DNA of 64,000 bases from Unio delphinus (GCA_029339505.1 JAQISU010000096.1:6345001-6409000), one strand, 5' to 3'. Counted from the stretch's first letter, positions 12,708-25,573 are shown. Program-made: numbers and translations. The notes: a model not told the origin generated them from the letters alone.

Positions 12708-13579
12708 AATGGATGCATCCTTTTAAGAGACAATTATATGTTGCCAGTCCAAAACCATCTGTTGTCAAGAAGGGCAGCTTTAATGAATTAGAAAAACAAA
12801 ATATTATACAGCAAAATAACACTTTCTTTTTTGCTCAAAATTACTCACTTTTATTGGTTATATGTCTTAAGAATTTTCTGGTTATTTTCTGACTCTAGTT
12901 TTGTAGTTCTCACTTCACTTATTAATTAGAATCACATACTGCAGTGAATCTTATACATACTTTCATACCTTTATTTGCATATCCCTGATATTTGCACAAA
13001 ATGTTATTTTCTTTTTGTTTGTCATAACTAAATTGGACTACATATTCAATGATGTGTGTGTGTGTGTACTTTCTAATCATGTGGCAGAAACAAATAACAT
13101 GTTTTATTCCCTGAAAGCAAATATCAGTGTCTTCAGGATGTCTTTTGTGCAAATGAAATTGTCAAAAAGCAAGACTCAAAATAGAAATGTTTACCAAAAG
13201 TTAAAAATGACTGAAAGATATAAAACTTTGTCAGGTAACATAAAGTACATGCTTTTTAGAAACATCAAGTATTTTTCTTTTATTAAAGCTAATAGTGTGT
13301 GAAGACCTTGTGTCATCTCTAAATATCAGAAAATGGAGGGACTTACCTAGATATAGCTCATGTAATGTTATCACCTACAAGATTTTAGCTGTCAGTAATA
13401 AAAAAAATAGTACAAATCAGAATAGTCATACCTTTCAACTAGTCGAGGTTGAAATTTCTATTTATATTTTGACTGTGTATCAAATATTACAAAAAGTTGT
13501 CATAACCACATAGTATTATCACTACTAGGAAATGTTTTCCCTTGTGTTTTTAGGTGTTTCATATTTATATGCATAGCTT

Positions 13580-13907
13580 ACCATATATATACTTGTTTAT
13601 AAGCCAAATAATTTAGAGAAAATAAATCTGAAAAAAGGTGGATTGGTTTATCCTCTAAGAAGGTCTAAACTTGATTGACTACTGGTATATATTGTTATGA
13701 TAGATTGCCAAGGACAGGTCTTCAAAGATCACAATCCTAACCCCTCAGATCACCTGATGTGAATATGACTATCCATTGAGATGGAGTAGCAATAATCAGA
13801 TTTTCAATGTGGCTGTATTTTTGGGTCAGCTTATGCACAGGCCATGCACTTTTAATCTTTTACTTATTCAGTTGTAGGGGTTTGGCTTATACATGAGTAT
13901 ATGTGGT
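13580..13907. mobile_element. foldback MITE with TATACTC-type ends
   Basis: The ends are about 28-bp imperfect inverted repeats: accatatatatacttgttta at the left and, inverted, catgagtatatgtggta at the right, both leading into ataagcc/ggcttat. The interior is non-coding. Related elements are at 52,594-52,808 and 62,630-62,797. Confidence 0.75.
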
Positions 13908-14073
13908 AGTTATTTGTGAAATGGAAGTGGAATGTACTTTATATACAGGTTTGATTCACATTTAGTAATCAGAAATTATCTGATTTTCTAATTATAATTT
14001 TTATTTTATTTTCACACACTATCGCATTATAGTATGTGGTTTATTGTTATTTTAAAGGCATAACCTCTTTCAG

Positions 14074-14139
14074 TTTTGCAGCAAGCAGGAAGGAATCCAA
14101 CAAGTAGGACAATATCAAAATATTGGAAGAAAAGTACAG
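14074..14139 (+). CDS. EFCAB7: EFCAB7 exon 2 (coding)
   Basis: This 66-nt exon (residues 44-65 plus one base) is bordered by cctctttcag and gtaatt, phase 1 at both ends. It encodes VLQQAGRNPTSRTISKYW, a highly characteristic EFCAB7 block in which the helix-loop-helix has lost the metal ligands. Joining G from the first exon to TT gives Val 44 without a frame break. Confidence 0.9.
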
Positions 14140-14992
14140 GTAATTTTAATGTTAGTTGTAATTTTCATTCCTGACTAGGCAGGTGAGAACATGGATTATT
14201 TCTACTCATATTATTGATATATCATTTGACGATAATTTTGAAACCCATGGAAGGCACTGTCAGCCTCGAATAGTCACCAAAGATGCAATTCAGAATATTT
14301 TGTTATGTATATAGGGACTCTTAGAATAATCAGAGTACCTTGACATACAGTTTTTTATACTGCCTTATCTGGGTTTAAATTGAGCACCCTTTATGAGTCC
14401 AGAACTATCAACTCCTAAAATTCAAGAGTCTTCTCTTTTTTTAAGAGTTCCAATCTCAATCTAGAGTCTTTAACTTGTTAATAACTTATTGTAAACTTAT
14501 TTTTTGTAATTATTTTTTTATACCTTACTACATCGCTCCCTCGATACCTCGCGCACAACGGGGTCCAAAAACATTGACCGCACTATAAGCGAGGGCGCGA
14601 GTTACCAAGTGACCTATAAAAAAAAAACTAATAAAGAGATGGGAGATCGACAGAGAGAGGCAAAAGGGGGGGGTGCATTGTTGAATGCTCATTTTATAAT
14701 CGTTCTGAAAATAACTGAATAAATATTTATTTATAAAGGTGTTGTTCGTTTTTCTTTATAAATTACATGTACCTTTAATTTCTGATAAAATATCTTGAAA
14801 AGATCGTAAAAACAAACATTATTCCACGAGGTATCGGTACTCTTAACATGTGTATCGCTCAACACATTGTGTATTACATCACTGCTTTTTGTGTTGATTT
14901 GGATACATTCTAGTTTTATTGTTTGTTCAAAATGAATGAGATTTCTTTTATCAAAATAGATAACATTCATATCGAAAAACGGCAACTATCAC

Positions 14993-15056
<64 letters not shown>
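14993..15056. repeat. (TAGA)n microsatellite
   Basis: Pure tetranucleotide run inside the pogo element. Confidence 0.95.
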
Positions 15057-15124
15057 GTAAAATGTAAAAAACTAAATTCACAAAGATAAACCATTACCAA
15101 CTATGAATTTAATGGGTCTAAACG

Positions 15125-15695
15125 TCAGACATGTAAAAAAAAAAAAATAAATAAATAAATCATCCGATAGAATAGACCAGCCTCATCACAATGATAAACT
15201 TGGTCATCTGTATATCCATCATGGGTCAGTATCTCTCGGAGTTGGTTGGGATAAATATATGCAGCCACCTGATTTGCTGAGTGTATCTCTCCCAACAATG
15301 AATTTTGTTTTATTCCATGTCGGTGCTGGAATCTCCAAAGCCATCCATGGCTTGCCATGAAATCTGAATCAGTATCCATAGTTTGGGCCATTTTCTCTGC
15401 CTGGGCCTTGAGAATTGTTCCTGAAATCGGAACACAACCATGTGTACACAGCATCATCTAAATCTGTGTCGTTTGCAGTGCGTGCCCGTTTCCGTTTAAA
15501 TCCATCATCAGAATCAACTTCATGCAAATAATCCAGAAATTTCTCCTATTCCTTGAGCCAACCTCTGAGTGTTGACTCGGCAAGTTTAAGTTCACTACAA
15601 ACTATTGATCTTGATTCCCCATTACGAACCCTCTGTATGACAGTAAGCTTTTCATTCAACGAGTATGACTTTCGCTTGATTCCCTTGCTCTCCAT
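15125..15695 (-). pseudogene. Tigger-like transposase N-terminal fragment
   Basis: From ATG at 15,695 (minus strand) the reading is MESKGIKRKSYSLNEKLTVI and a psq-type HTH (STLRGWLKE), and then a TAG stop. After a frame change near 15,440 follow VPISGTILKAQAEKMAQ and the CENP-B HTH region. The fragment ends at the first catalytic motif (YHCDEAGLFYRM). The rest of the DDE domain is missing and a poly-A/AATA tract takes its place. This is a transposase of a different subfamily from the one at 5.3-8.2 kb. It is dead. Confidence 0.88.
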
Positions 15696-16714
15696 GATCA
15701 CATTTACAAATGATTAGGATAAATTTCTGATTAATATATACTTTAATGACAATAAGTATATACTATTTGAAACCATGTTCGATTGGTCCAATTAATTTCA
15801 TTGATGTTGAGACAAGATATTGACCACAAGAATTTATGCATGTAGGATTTGCATTCCTTTGAACTTTTGTATTAAACATCTTTTACTTCATTTGATACAA
15901 AAGACCGACTTAACGTGATAAAACAAAGCAGGTTTATTTTAATTGATTTTTTACAATGCAACAAACACTTCCCCAAGTCGTCAATCAAAATGCAGCTGCA
16001 CTTAATTAGGTTCTCACAGATGTGCTTGTGGACATCGATGTGACGGTCAATTGAATCTTTTCATGTTTGAATATAAGAGAACATGCAACGATTATACTGC
16101 TTACACTGCAACACAATGAAAAGATTAAAACACTAATTTCTCCTGACAAGACATATTTAATTAGTATTCATTTCATTCAGTGTTGCCACCTGTTAGCATT
16201 TACTATAATTCATTGATCGCTGTTTCGCCATATACATATGCAGTATTATTATTTACAGTGAACTGAGAACATATTTTTTCTGACGATTCCTTATTAAAAC
16301 CTGAAAATTTCATGATGTTGATTCTAACTTTTTGAGCACTAACCGCCATTTACGATAAAACGGGCGATATATTAAGGTTTCATTCACCAGTTCTGATCAT
16401 GATTTTCTTCATTTGTTAAAAAAAAATTCTTTAAAAAAACGTGATCCACGCCGGACACCGCGTTATAAGCGGGTTCGTGAGTTATCAGGGCGCGAGTTAT
16501 CAAGGGAGCGGTGTAATTGTTAATTTATAATGTATCGAGAGATAGGTAGAGTGATAGTAAGGTTACATACATACACAAATGACATATACACCCTTTTTAT
16601 TGGTTAAATGCATATACAAAATATTAATTGTTTTTAAAATACTTTATGTAAGAACCCACTGATTTAAAAGATTTCTTGGTAGTTTCATATTATTAGTTTG
16701 AGTTTGAGGTTTTC

Positions 16715-17345
16715 CCTTTCTATGGCAGTTTTGAAAAATGATGGGAATTTCCCCAATGAGAGAGAGATATTATTAACATCAGTTAGTGAAGGCAATATTA
16801 GGTCTAACCACTCAAGCAGCAGTGATGTTGGAATTGGATCAAGTTCACAGGAATTTGGTGCATTCTTTATCATGACTGTCCATACTAAATCAATAGAGAC
16901 AGGTTCAAATGCTCCTGATGGTTGTTGCTGAAATTCTGTAACATAACTGTATGGTGACGAGTCAGTTGAAGTTGTATTGTCAAGCTAGTCTCTAATGGTT
17001 TCTACTTTGTCACGGAAGAAAGTTGCAAATAGGTCCAGAAGGTCTACTGGAGAGAAAGTAGTTGGAAGTGGTGTACATTTGTTCCTTGACATTAGTTTGT
17101 TAGTTATCTTGAAGAGGTCTTTGCAGCTGGAACTCTCCGTGATCTTAGTACTGTAGTGGGATAATTTGGCTAAATGGACTATGTTTGTGATGTTCTTCTT
17201 AGCGGCTTCATAGATTTGTTTATGAATAGTGAGTATGATGGAAAGCCAAAGCCTCGCTGCTTTACGGTGGTGTATTTTAGCAGTGTGTAGCTGGTCCCTA
17301 ACACTGCTATACCACGGAGAACACTTTTTAATTGATACTCTGCAT
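16715..17345 (-). pseudogene. CR1-like non-LTR retrotransposon fragment (start of reverse transcriptase)
   Basis: Minus-strand reading gives CKDLFKITNKLMSRNK, LLDLFATFFRDKVETIRD followed by a stop, and then NSCELDPIPTSLLLEWLDLI and SLSLGKFPSFFKTA. These are the well-known sequences just before and at the start of the reverse transcriptase of CR1/Jockey-clade elements. It is truncated at both ends and has in-frame stops. Confidence 0.85.
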
Positions 17346-18349
17346 TTTTACTAATGAATATCATAGTAAAAGCTAAAATAAGGCTACATTTTGATTTTTA
17401 TGATAGAGGTGCTAAGAAAAAGTAGCTATTATGAGTATAAATAAACATAATGTATGTATTTTTATTAAACAAATGTGATGTCAGCCAATATTTCTACATA
17501 TCTTTTTCCCCACTGGACTGTACATTGGGGAATTTGTTTTATTATCTACTTTAAGTTCTTACAACAAACATGGTTCCAATGAACTTTGATGACACAATTC
17601 AAACAATTTACTTACAATACATATTTTTGTTATTAAAGGGGCTGCCATCTATAACAAGATGAAAATTTAGAACTTTGTATGCTCCTAGGGTGCCATCTAA
17701 TATCTAGAACCACATGTATTTTGAACCATTATATATTGTGAATTATTTATTCTTGTGAAATGACAATGTTTTAAGAAGTGAATAAGGATGTAACACTGGA
17801 CTTCATGGTATTTTCTTTGAATCGATATTATCACACATTTGATAAACCAATTCAGTTATCCAGAACTGTGTTATAATGTTGCACATAATAATGAGAGAGA
17901 GAGAGAGAGATGTATTTACATGTACACAACCCCTTTTCTATTCACTTAATGTTTAAATCATCACATCTTCGCATACACCATTTCTGTGAGTAAATCATGT
18001 GGTGATATATTATACTGGGGTCACATTTTGGTTTTATTTTTCTCTGGCATCATATTAATTTTTCAACAAAATACATTATCATAAACTCTCCTTCTTTCTT
18101 TTGATAGTGCCATGGGGTTAGTTACCATAAATGGGGACACATTTTGATTAAAGTCATTCATATGAGTTTTTCATAATCATTTATATTTCCATGACCCCAT
18201 TACCCATTCACTTCAGGTATTAATTATAAGATAGTTAAGTGCCTTTAAATTTCCTTAATTTTTCCTTTATATTTGTACAAAATCCAATGAATGAAATGTC
18301 AGTTTTGATGCACCTAGTTTGTTTGTTTATTTTATTAGGATTTTTAATA
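17346..18349. other. intron stretch with old repeat R3
   Basis: No exon seen. About 17,930-18,240 is similar in wording to 19,230-19,800 (ggggtcacattttggtt, ttcacttcatatttgga), apparently one old dispersed repeat now interrupted by a SINE and a minisatellite. A (GA)n run lies at 17,891-17,910. Confidence 0.5.
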
Positions 18350-18634
18350 TAGCTTTAACAATTTTTCAGTCATATTGCTACTATGTCTGCATTGAGGCAG
18401 TTTATAGTGATGTCTAGCACTGGGACATCATGCTAGACATCTAGCATGCCACCCAGTCACATTATCCTGACACCAGGCCGACCAGTCCTAACACTAACTC
18501 TTAATGCTGAGTGTCAAGTGAGGCAGCTGTTAGTACCATTTTTGTAAGTCTTTGGTGTGACTTGTCTGGGGATCGAACCCATGACTTCCTGCTTCCACGG
18601 TGGGTGCTCTAACCACTAGACCACTGGAGCTGTT
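18350..18634 (-). mobile_element. tRNA-derived SINE, family A
   Basis: On the minus strand the head reads TGGTCTAGTGGTTAGAGCA (box A) and GGGTTCGATCCC (box B), the internal RNA polymerase III promoter of a tRNA. It is followed by a conserved body with caggataatgtgactgggtg and ends near ttgttaaagct. Other copies lie at 21.6, 50.35, 62.0 and 63.1 kb. Confidence 0.9.
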
Positions 18635-18672
18635 TGGATGCACCTAGAATACAGTATTTATATTAGGCACTG

Positions 18673-19194
18673 ACAGGTACAGTTCTTCACTGGTTAGCTT
18701 TCTAATGGTACAGTTCTTCACTGGTTAGCTTTCTATTGGTACAGTTCTTCACTGGTTAGCTTTCTCTTGGCACAGTTCTTCATTGGTTAGTTTTCTGTTG
18801 GTACAGTTCTTCACTGGTTAGCTTTCTATTGGTACAGTTCTTCACTGGTTAGCTTTCTATTGGTACAGTTCTTCACTGGTTAGTTTTCTATCAGTACAGT
18901 TCTTCACTGGTTAGCTTTCTATTGGTACAGTTCTTCACTGGTTAGTTTTCTATCGGTACAGTTCTTCACTGGTTAGTTTTATATCGGTACAGTTCTTCAC
19001 TGGTTAGCTTTCTATTGGTACAGTTCTTCACTGGTTAGCTTTCTATTGGTACAGTTCTTCACTGGTTAGTTTTCTATCGGTACAGTTCTTCACTGGTTAG
19101 CTTTATTGGTACAGTTCTTCACTGGTTAGTTTTCTATCAGTACAGTTCTTCACTGGTTAGCTTTCTATTGGTACAGTTCTTCACTGGTTAGCTA
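18673..19194 (+). repeat. 31-bp minisatellite, about 17 copies
   Basis: Unit tacagttcttcactggttag followed by ctttctattgg, with few variants. It abuts SINE family A on the left. Confidence 0.95.
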
Positions 19195-19229
19195 AAATAC
19201 AGGAAAAATCAGATAAAAGATATTATTGA

Positions 19230-19800
19230 TTCTCTTAGGTCTACAATAAAAAGGAATATAAAAGCTTATTGGCTCAATTATTATGGCAATAATTTTATGT
19301 TTAGGATATAACATCATTACATACACACCTGCCAACATAATTCTTACAGCTAATGGTGTCATGGAGAGCAAGATTTGAGGATGCATTATGGTTAAAGCGT
19401 TTCTAGTATTGTTTTTATTTCTGTAACACCATACATGTTTCACTTCATATTTGGAATATAAGATTCTCACATGCTTATCCCAATACCACCCCAACTCCTG
19501 TGTGGGAGACATGAGGTAAAAAATCATAGTGAAGGCACATTTTGGTTGAAAGTTTTTTTTGTATTATATGAACTCTTTTATCAATTCCCTTCATATTTGG
19601 AACACAACATCTTCACATATATCTCATCTGTAAATACAACTCCTGTCCTAGGATTTTGTCCTTAGATGGTGTTTTGGGGTCAGAAATTGTAATGGGGACA
19701 ACATATTTATTTCTTCACATTTATCTCAACCAATTCACTTCATGTTTGGACTATAATATTACCATTAATTGACTCTATGGATTTTACAACTCCTACCCCA
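19230..19800. repeat. old dispersed repeat R3, right part
   Basis: Degenerate internal repeats (cttcatatttggaa, acaactcctgtcc, ggggtcagaaatt). No coding sense was found. Confidence 0.4.
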
Positions 19801-19830
19801 AAGTCAGGGTCTCTGGGTCTGGGAGTGGCA

Positions 19831-19983
19831 GCGCCGGATTAAGCACCGTGGAGGCCTATAGGCAGTCAAACTTTTTGGGGCCCCAGACCCACGGTCACGG
19901 TCTCATGGGGGCCCCTGATGGGGCCCATAAAAGTCGCGGGGCCCATAGGCAGTTGCCTACTCTGCCTAATGGGTAATCCGGGA
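19831..19983. mobile_element. short palindromic MITE with CCGGATTA ends
   Basis: Inverted ends ccggatta and taatccgg, with a GGGGCCC-rich interior. It is a relative of the element at 4192-4483 and stands out as GC-rich in an AT-rich intron. Confidence 0.65.
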
Positions 19984-21339
19984 CTGGGCAGTAGGATCAC
20001 TGTGTAGGAGGTCTTTTGTTGTCAAGAATGCTTTAGTGAAAACTTATTTTCTGTATGATAATTGAGTGTTTATAGTAGCTATTACAGATTAAAAGCTTCA
20101 AGGAGCTATGTAATCCATGATTATATTCATTTCGTTGTTGGTACCGGTACCTGGTTTTGGCAAGAAAAGACCTTAAAGCTGCTAACCTTTTACCGTCTTT
20201 AGCTGATCCCTATAATTTTGATGATCTGTACCTTAATATTGCAGTGGAGTTATCCTTTAACAATTCTTTTACCTTATGCTTGATCTTTACAACTTTTCTC
20301 TTATGACTTTAATTGTTATAATTTACAATATTCTCTGACATGACTTGATACACTGTATTATGCTTGATAGTGTGATTCAGTCAGGGTTGTGTTGATGTTG
20401 TGATAAACAATACTAATTTACAGGTTGTGTAATTTGCCTTTTGAAATATTAAACAGTGCATATGTGATCTGCTTTCTAAAATGCAATCTTTGTCATGTAG
20501 AATATCTTCTCTTTCATTATAATTAAAGATACAGACTTGAAGAAACTTTTGCCTATGTTTGGAATGTGTAATAAAGGAATGAGCATTTAAACATGTGAAC
20601 ATTGGACACACATCATGTCCATCTATGGCACTATGTTGTTAACATCAACATAATTAAATCAAAAGTTTTCTTCATTAGTGGGAAAACAAAGGAATCGATT
20701 CCAATTACAGTGTAATATAGTCCAAAAACTTGGATAAGAAGGCAAGTATAATTTGATTCTCTTTGTTATTTGGGCATATTAAATTATCCTAGTAACCAAA
20801 TCCAGTCTGCACGGACAACTTTTATTCGTCATTGTTATAAAGGACAGCTCCCATTAGATGCCCATGCTGGTGAATCTATTCAATTAGTTCATTATAAAAC
20901 AGATGTACCCAGTAATTATTAAATAAAATCAATAAAACTTTACAGGAAATTGCACTTAAATTTTGTACTGTAACAGAAGATTGTACTGAACTGCATGTTT
21001 TTGTTCAAGTAATTGTAAATCATCATTATCAAGTTGCTTGGGCTAGTCTTTATTATGGTTTTGACTATATAATATATCCAGAAAAAAAACCATTCCTTTT
21101 GCCAGAAATCAGATGCTAATAATCAACTGGAGACACATAAGTTTATATATATGCTATCACAGTATGAAGATCCTGTAGATAAGCTATGGAGTGTTTGATC
21201 CCTGCATTCATACACATACCCATATACCAGTAGTTTTAGATTGCAGCATTTTGATGTGAGTAAAAGATTTCTTATTGCAGAATTCTGGCTTTAATATATA
21301 TTATTAGGGAGAAACATTCTAAATATGCATAGTATGCTT
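19984..21339. other. intron stretch, nothing recognised
   Basis: AT-rich intron sequence without recognised exon, element or tandem repeat. Confidence 0.5.
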
Positions 21340-21605
21340 TTTTTACACTCTGCTGGTCATACACCAAACTAGCTAATGGTATTGCCTTTTGTCTGTTGTT
21401 GATTTATCTGTAAATACAAGTATCTTACTCCTACTCCTTCTAAACTGCTTAAAGAATTCCATGAAACTTCATTTACACATTCATCTCAAAGTCTAGTTGT
21501 CTTAAATGAAAATGTTGCTGCTCATGAATCCAATCTGGTCATCATAGCAGCCATCTTGAACATTTCTTTTGTTGCAAGTCCTTTGGCTTCTTGACATCAA
21601 ATATA

Positions 21606-21907
21606 ACCACTCTGGTGGCCTAGTATTTAGAGCATCTGCCTCAGAAACAGGAGGTTTGGGTTTGAACCCTGGCAGAGTCATACCAAAGACATAAAAATAG
21701 TACTTACAGTTGCCTCACTAGGCACTCAGCATTAAGAGGTTAGTGTTAGGACTGGTTGGCCTGGTGTCAGGATAATGTGACTGGGTGGGACATCATTCTA
21801 CATGTCTGCGGCATGATGCCCCAGTGCTAGGCATCACTATAAACTGCCACACTGCAGACACCATGTTGATATATGACTGAAAAATTGTTAAAGCTACATT
21901 AAAAATT
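21606..21907 (+). mobile_element. tRNA-derived SINE, family A
   Basis: The head has tggcctagtatttagagca (box A) and GGGTTTGAACCC (box B), then the family body (ggataatgtgactgggtggg) and an end at ttgttaaagct. It runs directly into a (CA)n tract. Confidence 0.92.
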
Positions 21908-21922
21908 ACACACACACACACA

Positions 21923-21961
<39 letters not shown>
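21908..21961. repeat. (CA)n microsatellite at a SINE 3' end
   Basis: CA run with one TA interruption, directly following SINE A. Confidence 0.95.
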
Positions 21962-21962
<1 letters not shown>

Positions 21963-22911
21963 AAATATTTCCACCAGAGTAGCCATCTTGAAAATCATGT
22001 TATTACCACTCTTAACGGAATGGATAGTTGCATCAGCATATTTTGATTCAGCTAAAAGCCTTCTTATGATGTCTAGATGGTCATAAATGAATCGTTTCAG
22101 TCTGACTTGTAATATGGATATTTCAGCAGCCATTGTGAAAATTTTATTGCTTTTCCTCCTGAATGGAAAGACACATGAACTGGGGTTTCACCAGATAACT
22201 TCTTAATATGTATACTTGGTACCAATTGAAAATGTTTCTGATGTGACATCCAATATTACCACCATATAATTCAGCTTGAAAATCATGTTCTTGCTACTCT
22301 TTTGAATTGAAAGAATTCTGACATGTGGTTTTCACTTGAAAACTTAAAGTATTTAGTTTTTGTCATTAATGAAAATGATGTTGATCTATCATCAGATATA
22401 GCTGCCATAATCTCACTAATTCTGGTGAATGCATGGTCATATTAATATAGGGTTTTCACCAAAAGTCTTTTGTTGGTATCTGCTTTGCTCAAAATGAAAA
22501 TTATGCCAATCATACATCCAGTTTGGTTGTTACGGTGGCTGATTTGAAAAGCTTATAGTTCAAGATTAGCAGAGATGGTTTTAATACACAGCAGTTGAAA
22601 AGAAATGGTCTTGAATTCTTGGAACTTTTTTTTTAAGTTTAAGCATTTTCATTGATATGTTTCACTTGAATATATGTTTAATTATTTTCTTTCATGACTT
22701 TCAATGAGCATGACAGAGTTGTGTGGTGTTTAAATATCAAAATAGTGATAGAATGAGGAATTTATGAAAATGTGTTACATGTATAATCAATGTATGACAA
22801 TGCATTTGCTGAGTAATATCAAAGTGTGTGGTGAAAAAGAGCTTTTTTAAGCTGGATATAATTACACATTTTTGAGCTATTTAACTGATATTTTTGTGGT
22901 GTTTTTCTCAG

Positions 22912-23057
22912 AGAACCTGAGCTTTGATGAGTTTGTGGATATCTGCAGGAAGGAGCCCCCCACCTCAAGAGATGATCTCATGAAGGCATTCCGCAAAATT
23001 GACCTAAATGGAGATGGCTTTTTATCTGTCGAAGAACTTATGAAAGTCCTAACCACA
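22912..23057 (+). CDS. EFCAB7: EFCAB7 exon 3, first canonical EF-hand
   Basis: This 146-nt exon (phase 1 to 0) lies between gtttttctcag and gtaaat. It encodes residues 66-114: NLSFDEFVDICRKEPPTS finishes the N-terminal EF-like pair, and then comes a complete Ca2+ loop at about residues 96-107 (DLNGDGFLSVEE) with Asp1, Asn3, Asp5, Gly6 and Glu12 all present. The loop therefore looks able to bind calcium. It is separated from the previous exon by an intron of 8.8 kb filled with repeats. Confidence 0.93.
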
Positions 23058-24104
23058 GTAAATACAGTCAAAACTCCTCATGACCAGCTTCATTTTTTTA
23101 TATCCCGCATATTATCATGAAAAGAAATGATCACTATAGACCTTGTGTTTCAACCTATCAACCCATTCTACCACAATATAATCCAAATAATGATCACAAC
23201 CACTTTTATTGTTATCAGTCTTAGTATATAACTACAAAATATAACTTTCTATCAGTACAATAAATATACCACCTTAGAAGTCTTAATATCACAGTACTCA
23301 CATGTTTTTTATGATCTGATCACAAAAATCACCTGCAGATTTCATAGCAAACATTATGTGATTTAACCCCTTACGAAAAAAAGATAAAACTGCTGGATCA
23401 GTACTAAATTATTATGTCCTACAGTAAATTCATACTACAAGTAAATGTTAAATTTTTGCCTCCATGAGTTCTTGTGTATTTTTTTGCACAAAATGACCAT
23501 TATCAATCATGGTATTGTTATTAAATTCAGCAATTTTGTATATAATAGCATTTTCTGAGAGGAAATTAACAGAATTCCTTTCCAAGAATTCTTGAAATGC
23601 ATGCACTATATAAATAGGGCTTTATGAGATGACTTGTATGTGAAGATGCCAGATTATATATATGCTGGTCAGACATGAATTTATTTTGTAGTGTTTATAT
23701 GGTATCTCATTTCTAAATACATGAAATTTACATATTTGCTTAAGATCTTTCATATGAACTAAATAATCAGAATAGACATACACCTTTTGGGCAGTTTGAA
23801 ATTGTTGGATTATCAATGAAGTTTGGAAAATATTTTAATTGGGATTAATACATTTCATTCTTATATTTTCTTTAATTTTGAAAAACAAAAAGTATTAATA
23901 CCTGACATAGAGGACACACTTGTGATAGGTATCCTCATGTTTCCTACACAAATAATTATTAGTTCCTCTGTGACCAGTTTATACTCTTTTATTAGACTTT
24001 TTTAAAAAGTCATTATGCTACATTTTTAATTACTTAAATAGGTTTAGTACATGTTTATATATGAAATTGTCTTTCATGCCTGAATCTGTCTTGTGACTTT
24101 TCAG
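23058..24104. other. intron between the two EF-hand exons
   Basis: No element or exon recognised. Confidence 0.6.
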
Positions 24105-24191
24105 AAAGGAGAAAAGATGTCCCGATCAGAGGTGGAAAAGATGATCAAAGAAGTTGATGAGGATGGAAATGGAAAACTGGACTATGGAGAG
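24105..24191 (+). CDS. EFCAB7: EFCAB7 exon 4, second canonical EF-hand
   Basis: This 87-nt exon, phase 0 at both ends, has acceptor tgacttttcag and donor gtatga. It encodes residues 115-143: KGEKMSRSEVEKMIKEV and then the loop DEDGNGKLDYGE (about residues 132-143) with Asp1, Asp3, Asn5, Gly6 and Glu12. Together with the loop in the preceding exon this forms a normal paired EF-hand lobe. Confidence 0.93.
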
Positions 24192-24824
24192 GTATGATTT
24201 ATTTCTGAGTAGACTGTATAGTTGAGTAGATGAGTGTTATATTGTACTCGATGATTGATCTTGAGAAAATGCAAAAGAGGTGTATAATGTTAAGTATATT
24301 TAATATATATTGTGTTCCTGACTTTTTGTCAAGGTTGTGATTGAGGATTGGAAATTGAGTTTTGCCTACATTAGTTTAGTGAAGATTATAGTTACAGGTA
24401 AAACCCGTTATAATGCAACTTAATTTAATGTGACCTCTCTTTTTAAGTTCCTAAATATGTGCTATCTGAAAAGCCGATTATTTGTATCCCAAGCAGATTT
24501 TTAATCCTAGTACTGAATTTAATGTTGACTTAACTTCACCATGCACCATTTCCACCATATTGGCTTGTATAAAATTAAAAATTGAAGTATATTTGACATC
24601 TGATGAAACTTGGCAAGCAAAACAAATGATATATGATCAAGAGGTTAGATGTGATTCTTCTTATATCACGATGTTCTTATTTGGACTCTTATAATGGGGT
24701 ATGCCTGTAGTACACACAATTTTTACTAGAATTTGAGTTCAAGGGTTAGCATGATTTTTCATAGGAAATGATTTGCCTGTACAGAACATTTAATTAAGAC
24801 CTATTCAGGTTATACATGACTGCC

Positions 24825-24828
<4 letters not shown>

Positions 24829-24878
<50 letters not shown>
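24829..24878. repeat. (AT)n microsatellite
   Basis: Pure AT run of about 25 units. Confidence 0.95.
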
Positions 24879-24880
<2 letters not shown>

Positions 24881-25573
24881 TATTTAAATAGCCAAGGGAG
24901 GCAACTGAAACTTTACTGAATGTGCAGTTTTGTGAATACTGTCAGAATGATCTGTAAAAAAAGTCATTCATAAATTTATGATATTTATTTTACTTCTAAT
25001 ATTCATTATTTTTAATATCCGTGACACATTATTTCTGTGTGACAAGAAATTATTATTTATCATGTGGTAATGCAAGTTTCTAACACTCTTCCCCATACCC
25101 GAACTGTCAGTGTTCATCAATAATGGTTTCCTTCACTATCTCATGTCCTCAGGTATGGTGTGGTAGATGTTTATAGTGAACATTGCTCACAAGTTATTGA
25201 GGGGAAGATGTACTTTTTAAAAACTTTTCTTTGTGATTATTTTATTTTTATCTTACTTAAATAATCTTTCCAAGATCTGTATGATTTTTGTGTGTTCATC
25301 AACTTGAAACAAATCTGGCTTACAGTTATTTTTACAGTGCACCATATTTTTTCTGTGTATCTATCTCTTTTTCACTAGGTTATTGAAGAAGATCATTTCT
25401 TCTACAACAAGGTATTTCTGCCTTTAACCTGCAACCATGTTTCAGTTTAAGCCGTTTTAATTTGGAATTTATTTTCAGTTCTGCTTGTACTGTCTTAGAA
25501 CACTAGCTACAAATGGTAAATGCCTGAAATGGATTTATGTAGCATTTGCATGGAGTAAATAATGGAACAGTTG

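Larger units (their letters stand above)
14531..16513 (-). mobile_element. second pogo/Tigger-type transposon, internally truncated
   Basis: The left end catcgctccctcgatacctc and the inverse of the right end (caccgctcccttgataactc) match with three differences over 24 bp. TA flanks both sides (14,529-14,530 and 16,514-16,515). It carries only the N-terminal half of a transposase plus a TAGA microsatellite, so it cannot move by itself. Confidence 0.9.
21340..22570. repeat. dispersed repeat R2, interrupted by a SINE
   Basis: Degenerate, internally repeated sequence with motifs such as ctcctnctaaactgctt, atgaaacttc and gccatcttgaaaa. Similar stretches occur at 25,780-26,010 and 50,625-51,870. 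The SINE at 21,606 splits it. Confidence 0.55.

Noticed and set aside
18560..18634. tRNA-like sequence with boxes A and B (also at 21.6, 62.2 and 63.1 kb)
   Set aside because: Part of dispersed SINEs with long bodies. The cloverleaf is not complete, so it is not a tRNA gene.
18673..19194. Regular repeats considered as a CRISPR-like array
   Set aside because: Units are contiguous without unique spacers in an intron of an animal gene; a minisatellite.
25379..25411. Possible short exon VIEEDHFFYNK between an AG and gtattt
   Set aside because: The frame fits, but the family sequence after LDYGE continues as FCNMVLSTTEEC at 30,573. Including this segment would break that match.
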